A DNA stretch of 36,400 nt, taken from the NCBI GenBank assembly GCA_029863305.1, contig JAOTVR010000031.1, positions 1-36,400 on the forward strand. The letters run 5' to 3'. The translations under genes and the position numbers were made by a program. The notes under the pieces are model-generated. The model saw only the letters and a list, made by a program, of their open reading frames with translations. It was not told where the DNA came from and made no database searches. Positions 1 to 8,938 of the stretch are shown piece after piece; position 1 is the first letter of the stretch; each line of letters opens with the position of its first letter. The stretch comes from Gammaproteobacteria bacterium (GTDB taxonomy: Bacteria > Pseudomonadota > Gammaproteobacteria > Steroidobacterales > Woeseiaceae).

Positions 1-1
1 G

Positions 2-2011
2 ACCATGGTCTGGTCACCGGCAATTTTCGATCATCTTGATATCGTGGACAATTGCTCTTCCTGTCACAACGGTACGGACGCCACGGGCAAGAACCTGACG
101 CACATTCAGACCAGCAACATCTGCGAGGATTGCCACAGCACGGATGTGTTTACGCCCGTGATCGCCGTCGACCATACGCAGGTCATCGGCGCTTGCGGTT
201 CCTGTCACGACGGTATCACCGCAACCGGCAAGAATCCGGCACACATCACGAGCGGCAATACCTGCGACGACTGCCACTCGAGCATTGCCTGGCTGCCGGC
301 GAATTTTGACCACCTCGACATTACGGGCAACTGTATCGACTGCCATAACGGCGTGGATGCGACCGGCAAGAATCAAGCACATATCCAAACCAGTGACGTC
401 TGCGAAGACTGCCACAACACCAATGTGTTCATGCCCGTGTTTACCGTCGACCACACCCACGTCGTCGGCGTCTGCAGCTCCTGTCATGACGGCAACATCG
501 CAATCGGCAAACACCCGACGCACATCACCAGCGACAATACCTGCGACGATTGTCACTCGACGATTGCCTGGCGGCCCGCGACATTCGATCACGTGAATAT
601 CACGGGCAACTGCTTCAGCTGCCATAACGGCGTGGATGCAAGCGGCAAGAATCTGACACACATACAGACGACGAATGTCTGCGAGGACTGCCACAACAGT
701 AATGTGTGGTCTCCGGCCAATGCGGTCGACCATACACAGGTAATCGGGACCTGCGGTTCCTGTCATGACGGCATCACTGCAACCGGAAAACACCCGACGC
801 ACATAACCAGCGGCAATAATTGTGACGACTGTCATGCAAGCATTGCGTGGCTACCGGCGAATTTCGATCATGTCGACATCACGGGCAACTGCTTCAGCTG
901 CCACAACGGCACCGAAGCCACGGGCAAGGGCCCCACGCACGTACAAACGAGCAATGTTTGCGAAGACTGTCACAGCAGCAATGTGTGGTCGCCGGTTTTC
1001 ACGGTCGACCACACCCAGGTACTGGGCACCTGCGGCTCCTGTCATGACGGCATCATTGCAGGCGGCAAGAACCCGACGCACATCACGAGCGGGAATAACT
1101 GCGATGACTGTCATTCCACCACCGGCTGGTTACCCGCAAATTTCGATCACGTAAACATTACCGGCAACTGCTTTAGCTGTCACAACGGCACTGACGCGAC
1201 CGGCAAGGGCCCCTTGCATATTCAGACAAGCACCGTTTGCGAAGACTGTCACACCAGCAATGTGTGGTCACCGGTATTTGTCGTCGACCACACGCAGGTC
1301 GTGGGCACTTGCGGATCCTGTCACGACGGTGTAACGGCGACAGGCAAACATTCAACCCATATTACGAGTGGCAACAACTGCGACGACTGTCACACCACCA
1401 TCGCCTGGACACCTGCCAATTTTGACCACGTCAACATCGTGGACAACTGCTTCAGCTGCCACAACGGCACCGAAGCGACTGGTAAGGGTCCGCTGCACGT
1501 GCAGACCACCAATGTCTGCGAAGACTGCCACAGCACGACTGTCTGGCAGCCCGTCACCAACGTGGACCACAACCAGGTGCTCGGCTCCTGTTCATCCTGC
1601 CACAACGGCACGATTGCGATCGGTCAGAACCCGGGCCACTTCAACACCGCGCAGGACTGCAGCATGTGCCACAGCCCGATTGCGTGGACACCCGCCGACT
1701 ACCGCCATACCGGTTTGCCGTACGAGCCGCAGGATCACAGCGGCAACCTGCTGTGTACGGCCTGCCATCAGAACAATTCGGACGTGGTCAATTGGCAGTT
1801 CCCCGCCTTTCAGCCCGACTGTGCCGGTTGTCACGCCGGCGATTACGAATCGGGACCGCACAAGAAGCACGAAAATCCCGACAGAAAATACACGGCCAGT
1901 GAGCTCCGCGATTGCACCGGCGCCTGCCATATCTATACGGACTCCTCGCTGACGACCATTAGCAGCCGTCGGTCGGGCCCCGAACACAGGATATCCGGTG
2001 GCGATTTCTAG
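2..2011 (+). CDS. Tandem-repeat multihaem c-type cytochrome (5'-partial)
   Basis: The reading frame is open from the first bases of the window, so the true start and any signal peptide lie upstream; an internal ATG at 5 is not a credible start. About 669 residues are visible. They hold 26 CxxCH haem-attachment motifs and one CxxxCH (CTGACH) near the C terminus. The array has a 93-residue period with four CxxCH per period (types NCxSCHNG, VCEDCH, TCGSCHDG, NCDDCH), and each period is itself two diverged halves of about 46 residues. Conserved extra histidines (in T-H-I and in DH before the next motif) could be distal haem ligands, giving bis-His haems. The last 130 residues leave the repeat pattern but still carry four haem motifs. 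It overlaps the next gene by 14 bp. Periplasmic or extracellular electron transfer is inferred from family and context; the redox partner is unknown. Confidence 0.9.
   Translation, partial: TMVWSPAIFDHLDIVDNCSSCHNGTDATGKNLTHIQTSNICEDCHSTDVFTPVIAVDHTQVIGACGSCHDGITATGKNPAHITSGNTCDDCHSSIAWLPANFDHLDITGNCIDCHNGVDATGKNQAHIQTSDVCEDCHNTNVFMPVFTVDHTHVVGVCSSCHDGNIAIGKHPTHITSDNTCDDCHSTIAWRPATFDHVNITGNCFSCHNGVDASGKNLTHIQTTNVCEDCHNSNVWSPANAVDHTQVIGTCGSCHDGITATGKHPTHITSGNNCDDCHASIAWLPANFDHVDITGNCFSCHNGTEATGKGPTHVQTSNVCEDCHSSNVWSPVFTVDHTQVLGTCGSCHDGIIAGGKNPTHITSGNNCDDCHSTTGWLPANFDHVNITGNCFSCHNGTDATGKGPLHIQTSTVCEDCHTSNVWSPVFVVDHTQVVGTCGSCHDGVTATGKHSTHITSGNNCDDCHTTIAWTPANFDHVNIVDNCFSCHNGTEATGKGPLHVQTTNVCEDCHSTTVWQPVTNVDHNQVLGSCSSCHNGTIAIGQNPGHFNTAQDCSMCHSPIAWTPADYRHTGLPYEPQDHSGNLLCTACHQNNSDVVNWQFPAFQPDCAGCHAGDYESGPHKKHENPDRKYTASELRDCTGACHIYTDSSLTTISSRRSGPEHRISGGDF
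50..1710 (+). repeat. 279-bp tandem coding repeats in the cytochrome gene
   Basis: Units start at the Asn codon of each NC-x-SCHNG motif: about 50, 329, 608, 887, 1166 and 1445. Five units of 279 bp (93 codons) are complete and a sixth is partial and diverged. Units differ at many third positions, so the array is not a recent exact amplification, although some neighbouring units are nearly the same at protein level. Confidence 0.85.
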
Positions 2012-4442
2012 CGTCATTCCCTGCCATCGCTCTTCGCTACTTGGCCTGCTTTTCCTTGCAGCAGCGCCAGTCACGTTGGCCGGGCCGGGTTTCATTGAAA
2101 GCTCCCGAGTCTTCGCTACCGGGACCGGTGCGGACATCGAAGTCGCTTTCAACTGCAAGACACAGTACCTGCGGCACGAGCCACAAGGCGCCGGCGACCA
2201 CCTGCGCATCTACCTGGACCCGACCAGTATCTGCAATGGCGTCTCGCCGCTTGTCGCCAGTTCCCGTTCGGTACTGCGCCCACTTGGCTCCGACCAGGCA
2301 CAGCTGGCCGATCTGGAATACGACGGCGACTCGGCGGGCGGGCCCGTTCTGACGCTGACCTTCACCGAACCGGTCACCTGCACGGTGGACATGTCGAGCG
2401 TCGCATTCAAGCTCGTCGTGCATGTACTGCCGCTGGCAACGCAGACTGCACCGCCCGAAGTGCGGCCGACCGTCGAACATAGACAGGTACCGCGCCCGCG
2501 AACCGCAGAGCCGGATTACGTGATCAACCTCGCGTCGTTTCGCCGAGTGCCGACCGCGGCCGACGCAGCCAGGCTGCAGCCGACTGCGGATCAACGCGTC
2601 TATTATTCAGAAGCCGAGGTAAACGGATCAACCTGGTATCGCCTGCGACTGGGTAACTTCAAGACTGCCGACGCGGCAACGAGTGCGCTCGCCGCGCTGC
2701 AGGCGGATTTTCCCGGCGCCTGGATCGATCAACTCATGGCGGACAGCGCCGCGATCGAACTCGTCGTTGACACGCAGGAAATGCCGGGCGAGCCAGGCGG
2801 CCCTGTTGGCGACGAAACCAGGGTCGACCTACTCATGGCAGATGCACGCAAGGCCATGGCGGCCGGCGACGTCTCCCGCGCTGTTCAGATTTACACCAAA
2901 GTACTGCGACTCCCCGAACACTCGCGCCTGCCGGAAGCACAGGAATACCTCGCGCTGGCCCGGGAAAAGAACGGGCAGACCGCACACGCGAAAGCCGAAT
3001 ATCAGCGTTACCTGTCGCTGTATCCGAATTCCGAGGGTGCAGCGCGAGTGAGTCAGCGACTCGCCGCACTGCTCGCGAGCGGCCGGCGAACCGGCAACCC
3101 GGTCGGCCCGGGCAGCACGGCGGACAGCAAGCCGTCATCCAGGCCAAGTAACTGGCGCATGCAGACTTTCTTCTCGCAGTACTACCGGCGCGACTCGAAC
3201 CAGCAGAATAACCAGGATGAGATCGTCAGCCAATCCGCGCTCTACTCGGACGTGAACTTCGATGCGCGGCGACGCGGTGACCGGTTTGATTTCAGCAGCC
3301 GCTTGTCCCTGGGCTATCGCAACGACTTTCTCGACGAGGGTGTCGGATCAGGCAACGAGACGCGAGTCTCGTACGCATACGCGGATCTGGCCGATGCCAG
3401 AACCGGCTTGCGCGGACGCATCGGTCGCCAGTCCAGGAATACCGGCGGGGTGCTGGGTCGTTTTGATGGACTCAACCTCGGCTATCAGGCCGGCGAGCGT
3501 GTACTCGTCAATGCGGTCTTTGGCAAACCGGCCTATTCAGCAACCGACGGCATCGACTCGGCGCGGACGTTTTATGGCGCCAGTGTCAACTACGGCCCGA
3601 TTCTGGGCGATCTCGAAGTCGGGGCGTTCTTCATCCAGCAGGACATCGAAGGCATGGAGGATCGGCAGGCGGTCGGCGCCGAATTCCGCTATTTCGGCAC
3701 GAATCAGAGCATCTGGGGGCTGATCGACTACGACACCTTGTATGAAGAACTCGGCAGCGCCTTTTTGCAGGCCAGCTGGCGGTTTGCCAACCGACTGACA
3801 CTGCATGGATCGATCGATCGGCGACACAGCCCGTTTCTCAGCACTGGCAACGCGCTGATCGGACAACCGGTCACGGACTTCGCCAACTTGATGGAAATCT
3901 ATCCGGAGGACGAGATTCGCCAGCTCGGCATGGATCGTAGCCCACTGAGCACAACCGTTACGCTCGGTCTGTCGCATTCGCTAACACCGAAACTGCAAAT
4001 CAATGCCGACATCAACCAGACGTCTGTGGACGCCTCGCCGGAGTCCGGCGGTGTCTTTGCAACGCCCGAAACATCGTATACCTACTTCGCGACCAGCCTT
4101 GTAGCCAGTAGCTTGATCAAAGAAGGCGACGTGACGATATTCGGTCTGCGACATTCGAACTCCGATACCACGAACGTGTTTTCCCTGACACTCGACAGCC
4201 GTTTTCCGTTTGGCAGGACCTGGCGAGTCAATCCGCGCCTGCGTGTCGACAGACGAGAAAGCCTGGCCGACTCCGGCGACGAGTGGCTGTACACTCCCGG
4301 CATTCGCGTTCAGTATCGTCGCGGTCAGCGATTTCGGATTGAGCTGGAAGCCGGCAAACAATTCGCGCAACGGGAATCAGCCAATGCCGACCTGGATCGC
4401 GAATCCTTCTTTTTCAATCTTGGCTATCAGGTGTTTTTCTGA
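1998..4442 (+). CDS. Outer-membrane beta-barrel protein with SPOR and TPR domains
   Basis: This is an 814-residue protein with a GTG start at 1998, inside the end of the cytochrome gene. Residues 1-28 form a signal peptide (LLGLLFLAAAPVTLAG). Residues 30-150 look like an AMIN-type beta domain. Residues about 172-240 resemble an SPOR peptidoglycan-binding domain (YVINLASFRR, then a WYRLRLGNF-type strand). About 275-365 are TPR-like helices (AGDVSRAVQIYTKVL, AKAEYQRYLSLYPNS). From about 390 to the end come alternating aromatic/polar strands, ending in GYQVFF with the terminal Phe typical of BAM substrates. The best reading is a periplasmic scaffold fused to an outer-membrane barrel. Coupling to the cytochrome suggests a porin-cytochrome partnership, but it has no clear MtrB/PioB signature and the function is inferred. 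Confidence 0.75.
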   Translation: MAISSVIPCHRSSLLGLLFLAAAPVTLAGPGFIESSRVFATGTGADIEVAFNCKTQYLRHEPQGAGDHLRIYLDPTSICNGVSPLVASSRSVLRPLGSDQAQLADLEYDGDSAGGPVLTLTFTEPVTCTVDMSSVAFKLVVHVLPLATQTAPPEVRPTVEHRQVPRPRTAEPDYVINLASFRRVPTAADAARLQPTADQRVYYSEAEVNGSTWYRLRLGNFKTADAATSALAALQADFPGAWIDQLMADSAAIELVVDTQEMPGEPGGPVGDETRVDLLMADARKAMAAGDVSRAVQIYTKVLRLPEHSRLPEAQEYLALAREKNGQTAHAKAEYQRYLSLYPNSEGAARVSQRLAALLASGRRTGNPVGPGSTADSKPSSRPSNWRMQTFFSQYYRRDSNQQNNQDEIVSQSALYSDVNFDARRRGDRFDFSSRLSLGYRNDFLDEGVGSGNETRVSYAYADLADARTGLRGRIGRQSRNTGGVLGRFDGLNLGYQAGERVLVNAVFGKPAYSATDGIDSARTFYGASVNYGPILGDLEVGAFFIQQDIEGMEDRQAVGAEFRYFGTNQSIWGLIDYDTLYEELGSAFLQASWRFANRLTLHGSIDRRHSPFLSTGNALIGQPVTDFANLMEIYPEDEIRQLGMDRSPLSTTVTLGLSHSLTPKLQINADINQTSVDASPESGGVFATPETSYTYFATSLVASSLIKEGDVTIFGLRHSNSDTTNVFSLTLDSRFPFGRTWRVNPRLRVDRRESLADSGDEWLYTPGIRVQYRRGQRFRIELEAGKQFAQRESANADLDRESFFFNLGYQVFF

Positions 4443-5047
4443 TGACGTCGGAAATCCTGAGATCGTCATATTCTAAAGCGTGCTGGCTGTCCGCCGTGAT
4501 CGCGATCAGCCTTCTTGGCGGATGCTCCTCCAGCGGTGCGTTTATTGCCACCAGGTTTGATCCCGTTACCGCCGTAACCATTACCTATAGCCAGACGCCT
4601 TTGATGTTCTACCGCGACGAATCGGGGCGCGCCGCCTACGCGCGCGACTATGTCTACATGGGTCCTGTCGAGGTCAACCGCTCCGGAACGTATCGCTATT
4701 ACCTTTGGTTCGGCATATGGAACACGATGCAGGATGCGACGACAGCCGATGCCCGTGATGGCTTCGAGGCCGTCGTCGTGTTCGCGGATGGAGAGCCGTT
4801 GCCACTGGAAATTTCAGGCTGGACGCCGGCGGCGATAGGAGCCAGCGAATCCGTCTATATGAAACCCGTCGCTTCGGCTGCCGACGCTTACTACGAGGTT
4901 ACGGTCGACCAACTTCGGATCATTGCCGAGGCGCAAGACGTTCGCATGCAACCAAGCGGGCCACAGGAAAGATTCTACGAGCCGTGGGACGATCAGACGA
5001 GCGCAAAAGCCTGTCTCGTGGAGTTTCTTGCCTCGTCCGTCTATTAG
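4442..5047 (+). CDS. Putative outer-membrane lipoprotein, third gene of the cytochrome operon
   Basis: This is a 201-residue protein whose ATG overlaps the stop of the barrel gene by one base (TGATG), so translation is probably coupled. The N terminus has a hydrophobic stretch ending in the lipobox LLGGC, with the lipidated Cys at residue 28, followed by SSSG. The mature part is mixed alpha/beta with many aromatic residues and no motif I recognise. Its place after the multihaem cytochrome and the barrel suggests an accessory assembly or surface subunit of the same complex. I do not know the family. It ends only 6 bp from the convergent beta-barrel gene and no terminator is visible between them. 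Confidence 0.75.
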   Translation: MTSEILRSSYSKACWLSAVIAISLLGGCSSSGAFIATRFDPVTAVTITYSQTPLMFYRDESGRAAYARDYVYMGPVEVNRSGTYRYYLWFGIWNTMQDATTADARDGFEAVVVFADGEPLPLEISGWTPAAIGASESVYMKPVASAADAYYEVTVDQLRIIAEAQDVRMQPSGPQERFYEPWDDQTSAKACLVEFLASSVY

Positions 5048-5053
5048 CAGTAT

Positions 5054-5605
5054 CTAAAAGATGTAGTTGATCGACAACTGTGTGCTGCCAACTCCCATGT
5101 CGTAGATGGCGCTGTCTTCCCACACATACACGTCTGCCTGCACACCGATCGAAAGACCTTTGGTGGCGTGGTAGCGCACACCGAACCCGCCACTGACGAC
5201 ACCGCCATCATCGATCGAACCCGCCCCCTGAATGTCGACATTCAGGTCCCCCAGGCCGATTTGGCCGAAGATCTCCCAACCGGAAGCGCCGAATGGAAAC
5301 ATGCCTACTGCATGCACAGACGTTGCCGTGAAATCGAGGCTGGAGCCGAGGAAACCCAACGAATAGGTACCGAAATCGACATGGCGAACTTCGACGGCGA
5401 CGTAAGGAAAGATCTTGTAACCGGCGTGTAGCTGACGCGAGTTGTCGTCGTCATCAAAACCGGCAAAACTGAATGCTCCGTCATCATCGTACAGTGACGT
5501 ACCGCCGGCAGCCCCGATGTAAAAGCCTTTTTCCTTCGGTTCGGCCGCACTTGCAGCACCGCAACAACCGGCCACCAACGCAATCAACAATATTTTCCTG
5601 AACAT
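5054..5605 (-). CDS. Small outer-membrane beta-barrel protein (OmpA/OmpW-like fold)
   Basis: This is a 183-residue protein. The signal peptide is residues 1-20 (FRKILLIALVAGCCGAASAA). The mature chain starts KGFYIGAAGGTSLYDDD and continues with alternating strands, such as QLHAGYKIFPYVAVEVRHVDFG and VSGGFGVRYHATKGLSIGVQADVY, ending in LSINYIF with a C-terminal Phe. This pattern matches the eight-stranded OMP_b-brl/OmpA transmembrane superfamily. There is no peptidoglycan-binding OmpA C-terminal domain. The CC in the signal region (AGCCGA) could also be read as a lipobox-like site, but the AxA cleavage site fits better. It is transcribed alone on the minus strand and converges on the cytochrome operon. 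Substrate or role cannot be told from the sequence. Confidence 0.8.
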   Translation of the reverse strand: MFRKILLIALVAGCCGAASAAEPKEKGFYIGAAGGTSLYDDDGAFSFAGFDDDDNSRQLHAGYKIFPYVAVEVRHVDFGTYSLGFLGSSLDFTATSVHAVGMFPFGASGWEIFGQIGLGDLNVDIQGAGSIDDGGVVSGGFGVRYHATKGLSIGVQADVYVWEDSAIYDMGVGSTQLSINYIF

Positions 5606-5636
5606 TATCTTCTCCGATACTTCCTGAGGCCCGATA

Positions 5637-5756
5637 GTCCCGCGCCATTACGATCGCGGCAAATCCCGAGATGTCGCCCTCGGCATGTATGCCGCCCTGG
5701 CCTGCAACTGCTGCCGCGGTGCCGCCTGCACCCGCTCCCAACACCGAAATCTTCAT
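5637..5756 (-). pseudogene. Remnant of an opine/octopine-dehydrogenase-like gene
   Basis: A 40-codon piece on the minus strand reads MKISVLGAGAGG, a typical N-terminal Rossmann nucleotide-binding start, then TAAAV and directly GQGGIHAEGDISGFAAI. In the NAD/NADP octopine dehydrogenase family, as I recall it, these two blocks are separated by about 25-30 residues, so an internal deletion joins them. The remaining several hundred residues of the family are absent and the next gene starts within 35 bp. I read it as a decayed gene fragment. The family call rests on recall of motifs only. Confidence 0.45.
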
Positions 5757-5844
5757 CGGCAAGCTCCCAGGGCGTCTTGCCAATCACCTGTTCAGGGGTG
5801 TCATGGTAACCGGGTCCCGCGTTCGTGTAATTCAGTACATTCCG
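5747..5844 (-). pseudogene. Remnant resembling a PAS-domain segment
   Basis: On the minus strand, in the frame after a stop (TAG at 5847-5845), the sequence reads VLNYTNAGPGYHDTPEQ and then VIGKTPWELADEDF. This resembles the middle of a PAS sensor domain, where a phrase like EEVIGKTPWEL is common. It is about 33 codons long, has no start or signal-transduction output, and runs out of frame into the opine-dehydrogenase-like fragment. It looks like gene debris. The evidence is motif resemblance only. Confidence 0.3.
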
Positions 5845-5881
5845 CTAGTCGTGGTGAACAGACCCGGGGGCAATCCGCATA

Positions 5882-6415
5882 TCAATCGACGATCCAGCTC
5901 CGCCACCACAACCCGAGTTGCGTGCTATAGCCAATGTCCCGCTTGGCGACCCTGTGTTCGCTATCGAGGACGTAGTAGGTCGGAAAAGCGTAAACCTTCC
6001 AGTCATGCGCCACTTTCCCATCGCCGAGCAATACCGGCACATTCAGCTTGTGGCGCTTCGAGTACTCGTGTAACTCGGCACGATCCTGCCAGTCCAGCGC
6101 CACCATGACGATTGCCAGTTCTTCCTCACCACGCAGACGACGCAGCCGAACGATGTTATCTGCGCTGGCCGCACAGAAATGGCACCACGGCGCGAAGAAA
6201 TACATGAGCACCGGTCGCGAAGCCGCAGTGGCAAGGTCATATGCTGCTCCGTGCAAGGTTTCCACCTGGAGTTCCGGCGCCGGTTGCCGATTCGTCGACA
6301 GCATATTGCGTGCCTGAAAGGCACTCACGCCAACATAGACAAGGACCATGAACAGTACATTGGCGAAGAGCGCCCGATACTTTGCTGGTCGAGATTCCGG
6401 TTTACTTGTTGGCAT
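5882..6415 (-). CDS. Membrane-anchored thioredoxin-like protein (TlpA/ScsD type)
   Basis: This is a 177-residue protein. One N-terminal transmembrane segment (about residues 15-33, LFANVLFMVLVYVGVSAF) would anchor it in the inner membrane with the thioredoxin domain in the periplasm. The redox motif is WCHFC in the context MYFFAPWCHFCAAS (about residues 77-81), and the cis-Pro loop is FPTYYVLD (about 144). The length and single anchor fit TlpA/ResA/ScsD-like reductases that handle disulfides in the envelope, including apocytochrome c cysteines in some relatives. Its start is 44 bp from the divergent ydbH start. A role in maturing the nearby multihaem cytochrome is possible but unproven. WCHFC is not the classic WCGPC. 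Confidence 0.85.
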   Translation of the reverse strand: MPTSKPESRPAKYRALFANVLFMVLVYVGVSAFQARNMLSTNRQPAPELQVETLHGAAYDLATAASRPVLMYFFAPWCHFCAASADNIVRLRRLRGEEELAIVMVALDWQDRAELHEYSKRHKLNVPVLLGDGKVAHDWKVYAFPTYYVLDSEHRVAKRDIGYSTQLGLWWRSWIVD

Positions 6416-6459
6416 GAGCCCTTATTGCTTGTGCACACAAATGCTGGTCACATGATCAC

Positions 6460-8934
6460 ATGAAAACGCTCAGGTGGGCAGCGCTGCTGATATTCGTGGT
6501 CGTCGTCGTTGCGACCGTTGCGCACATCCGCCGTGACTCGATCGCTCGCGGTATCGCCAACTCAATATTCGACGAACAGGATATTGTCGTCACCGAACTC
6601 TCGGTTGATCACTTGTCAGCCCGTCAACTGCAGCTTTCGAAGCTACTCATCGAAAGCGAGAGCGGCGCGCGTTACCGGATTTTTGGACTCTCCATACCGC
6701 TACGCACGTCCGACTCTGCCATCGCACTGATCTCAGCGGATCGCCTCGTGGTCCAGTACGCCGAAGCTCGAGATACGCGGGCACTGCTCAGCGCGTCGCT
6801 GCAGACTGTTCTCGATTTGCCGCGTATCCGCCCGAACCTGGAGGTGACTGTTGCTCAGGTTTCCTTGCCCGGTTTCCCCGAACTCACTGACGTCATCTGG
6901 GTGACCCGGGATCAGAAACAGGCGTTGTCCTTCGTTCTGGAAAACATCGAAGTCGCTGTCGGAATCGAGCGGCAGCAGGACCAGCGCCCCCTTATGAATA
7001 TTCACGCAAACCGGACGGATGGCGATGACAGCGAAGTGTTGTCCGCTGCTCTTGAACTCTCGTACGACGATGCAAGCTATGCCGCAAGCGGTCCAACGAT
7101 GATCCGGCTGGCCGCCTGGGCGCCAATTCTGCAGACGCTCGGGCTGCTGCCTGCCAGTCTCGAAGGCCTGGACGCGCAGCTGCAGGGGCCGGCGCACGTC
7201 GCGCTGGATCAGCCGCAAGCAGGCCATGCCGCTTTCGATGCGCAACTCGTGCTGAGCGGAGATTTGACAGCGACATATCGAAGGTCGGACGGTCAGGCGA
7301 CCGACGTACTGATTTCAGCAGTCGACCAGCTTGAGATCGGGTCGCAGTACCCGTCTTTCGACTGGACTGCGCATGCAGCTCGTGTTCAGGCGATTGTCGA
7401 TACCGATGACATCGAGGACCTGCCTGTCGTCATTAATGACCTCGAGTGCCGCAAAGGCATCCGCTGCGCGTTGGCCGTTGCTGTCAAGACGGACAATCGT
7501 CTGTGGAACGGCTACGACATAGAAGAAACCGATCTCACGCTGCCCATGGAGCTCGAATTGAATGAACTAACCCGCATCGATGTGTCGGCCGGTGCTCGCG
7601 GCAGTTTCAAGGGCATTCGCACGTCGGACTTTTCGGCTGCCTCGATCGATATTGTCTCGTTTTCAGGCACACAACTGGTCATCGACGATGACGCCTGGCG
7701 TTGTCAGATCGACGAACTGGAGCTCCTTGTTACCGAATTCGCAGGCGTCGCTGAGCTCGTTGCGTCGATTCCCGTGACGTTCAGCAATCTTGCGATCTCC
7801 GACAGCGCCCGGACTGTTGAAACCCGTGTGTCGGTCGCAGCGGGGGCCAAGGGCTCGTGGGACGGCATGGCTGTTTACTTGCCCGGCGTTGTCGGTAGCC
7901 TGGCGCTCAGTGAGCAACAGCTGACAGCATCGCTGCTGCTTGACGATCGCTACGATGCACTGTCGGCAAGCGGCAGGCTGGAGCACGACCTGGCGCATGA
8001 CACAGGGTCCCTGAAAGTGAGCGATGCGCAGCTACTTTTCGATCATGCCGCGCTCTCGGACTTGCTGCCGGGATGGCCTTACCCGCTGGACATCGTCGAT
8101 GGGACGTGGGAAGCACAGGCGCAGTTCAACTGGCGCACGACCGGGGCGATGCTGGAATTCGACGGCGAAGTGACGCAGACGCTCGACGCACTGGCTGGCC
8201 GGTACAACGACATTGCTTTCGTTGGTCTGCGCACAGCAGTAGACGCATCACTCGGCACCGCAAAGGGGCTCACCGTCAAGCCGTCCCGTCTGGACCTTCG
8301 ATTGCTGGATGTGGGCCTGCCGCTGGAACACATCGCTGCCGACTATTCACTCGACATCAGCAACAACTCGGTGCTCGTCAGCAACCTGACCATGGCGGCA
8401 CTCGGGGGCGCATTGACCGCCGATTCTTTTCAGTTCTCTCCGGCAGCGGAGGTGAACGTCGTACCAATGCGGGCCGACTCCATTCAGTTACAGTTAATGG
8501 TCGATATTGCAGAATTCGAGAACATTGAGATGACCGGCGCGATATCCGGTGAGTTGCCTGTGATAATGCATGGATCGGACATGACAATCGAAGGTGGCCG
8601 GCTCGAGAGCGACTCGCCCGGCGGCGTTATTCGCTATCATTCGGGCGATGGGACGCTTGCTGCGGTCGCGCCGGATAACCAGCTGAGTATAGTCGCCCGA
8701 GCCTTGAGTAATTTCGAGTTCGACTCGTTGACATCCGATGTTGACTACAATGAATCGGGTGATCTTGCCCTGAGGATGCGACTATCCGGCATCAACCCGG
8801 ACATGGATGCGACCCAGCCAATCGTTCTCAACCTGAATGTCGAGAACAATGTGCCGCAATTATTGCGCAGCCTGCGAGCAGTGCGCTCGATTGAGGATAT
8901 ACTGGAACAACAGACCGCAAAACAGACGAATTGA
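6460..8934 (+). CDS. ydbH: YdbH family AsmA-like intermembrane lipid-transport protein
   Basis: This is an 824-residue protein with one N-terminal transmembrane helix (residues 4-22, LRWAALLIFVVVVVATVAH) and a very long periplasmic beta-rich body, as expected for the AsmA-like bridge proteins (TamB, YhdP, YdbH) that form a hydrophobic groove between the two membranes. The C terminus, MDATQPIVLNLNVENN followed by PQLLRSLR, has the form typical of YdbH. The strongest support is context: ynbE starts 4 bp downstream and ydbL follows, the same order as in E. coli. It is slightly shorter than the E. coli protein (about 880 residues). In E. coli, YdbH pairs with the lipoprotein YnbE to span the periplasm. 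No strong ribosome-binding site is visible before the ATG. Confidence 0.88.
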   Translation: MKTLRWAALLIFVVVVVATVAHIRRDSIARGIANSIFDEQDIVVTELSVDHLSARQLQLSKLLIESESGARYRIFGLSIPLRTSDSAIALISADRLVVQYAEARDTRALLSASLQTVLDLPRIRPNLEVTVAQVSLPGFPELTDVIWVTRDQKQALSFVLENIEVAVGIERQQDQRPLMNIHANRTDGDDSEVLSAALELSYDDASYAASGPTMIRLAAWAPILQTLGLLPASLEGLDAQLQGPAHVALDQPQAGHAAFDAQLVLSGDLTATYRRSDGQATDVLISAVDQLEIGSQYPSFDWTAHAARVQAIVDTDDIEDLPVVINDLECRKGIRCALAVAVKTDNRLWNGYDIEETDLTLPMELELNELTRIDVSAGARGSFKGIRTSDFSAASIDIVSFSGTQLVIDDDAWRCQIDELELLVTEFAGVAELVASIPVTFSNLAISDSARTVETRVSVAAGAKGSWDGMAVYLPGVVGSLALSEQQLTASLLLDDRYDALSASGRLEHDLAHDTGSLKVSDAQLLFDHAALSDLLPGWPYPLDIVDGTWEAQAQFNWRTTGAMLEFDGEVTQTLDALAGRYNDIAFVGLRTAVDASLGTAKGLTVKPSRLDLRLLDVGLPLEHIAADYSLDISNNSVLVSNLTMAALGGALTADSFQFSPAAEVNVVPMRADSIQLQLMVDIAEFENIEMTGAISGELPVIMHGSDMTIEGGRLESDSPGGVIRYHSGDGTLAAVAPDNQLSIVARALSNFEFDSLTSDVDYNESGDLALRMRLSGINPDMDATQPIVLNLNVENNVPQLLRSLRAVRSIEDILEQQTAKQTN

Positions 8935-8938
8935 AGCC

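Noticed and set aside
14-835. Long open frame on the minus strand across the cytochrome repeats
   Set aside because: It is the periodic complement of the CxxCH repeats; the plus-strand frame has the haem motifs and the operon overlaps.
50-1710. CRISPR-like regular repeats
   Set aside because: The 279-bp period is a coding repeat with codon-level divergence and no spacer structure.
6430-6460. CRP-like binding site between the thioredoxin-like gene and ydbH
   Set aside because: TGTGCACA and TGATCA are short palindromes without the TGTGA-N6-TCACA arrangement.
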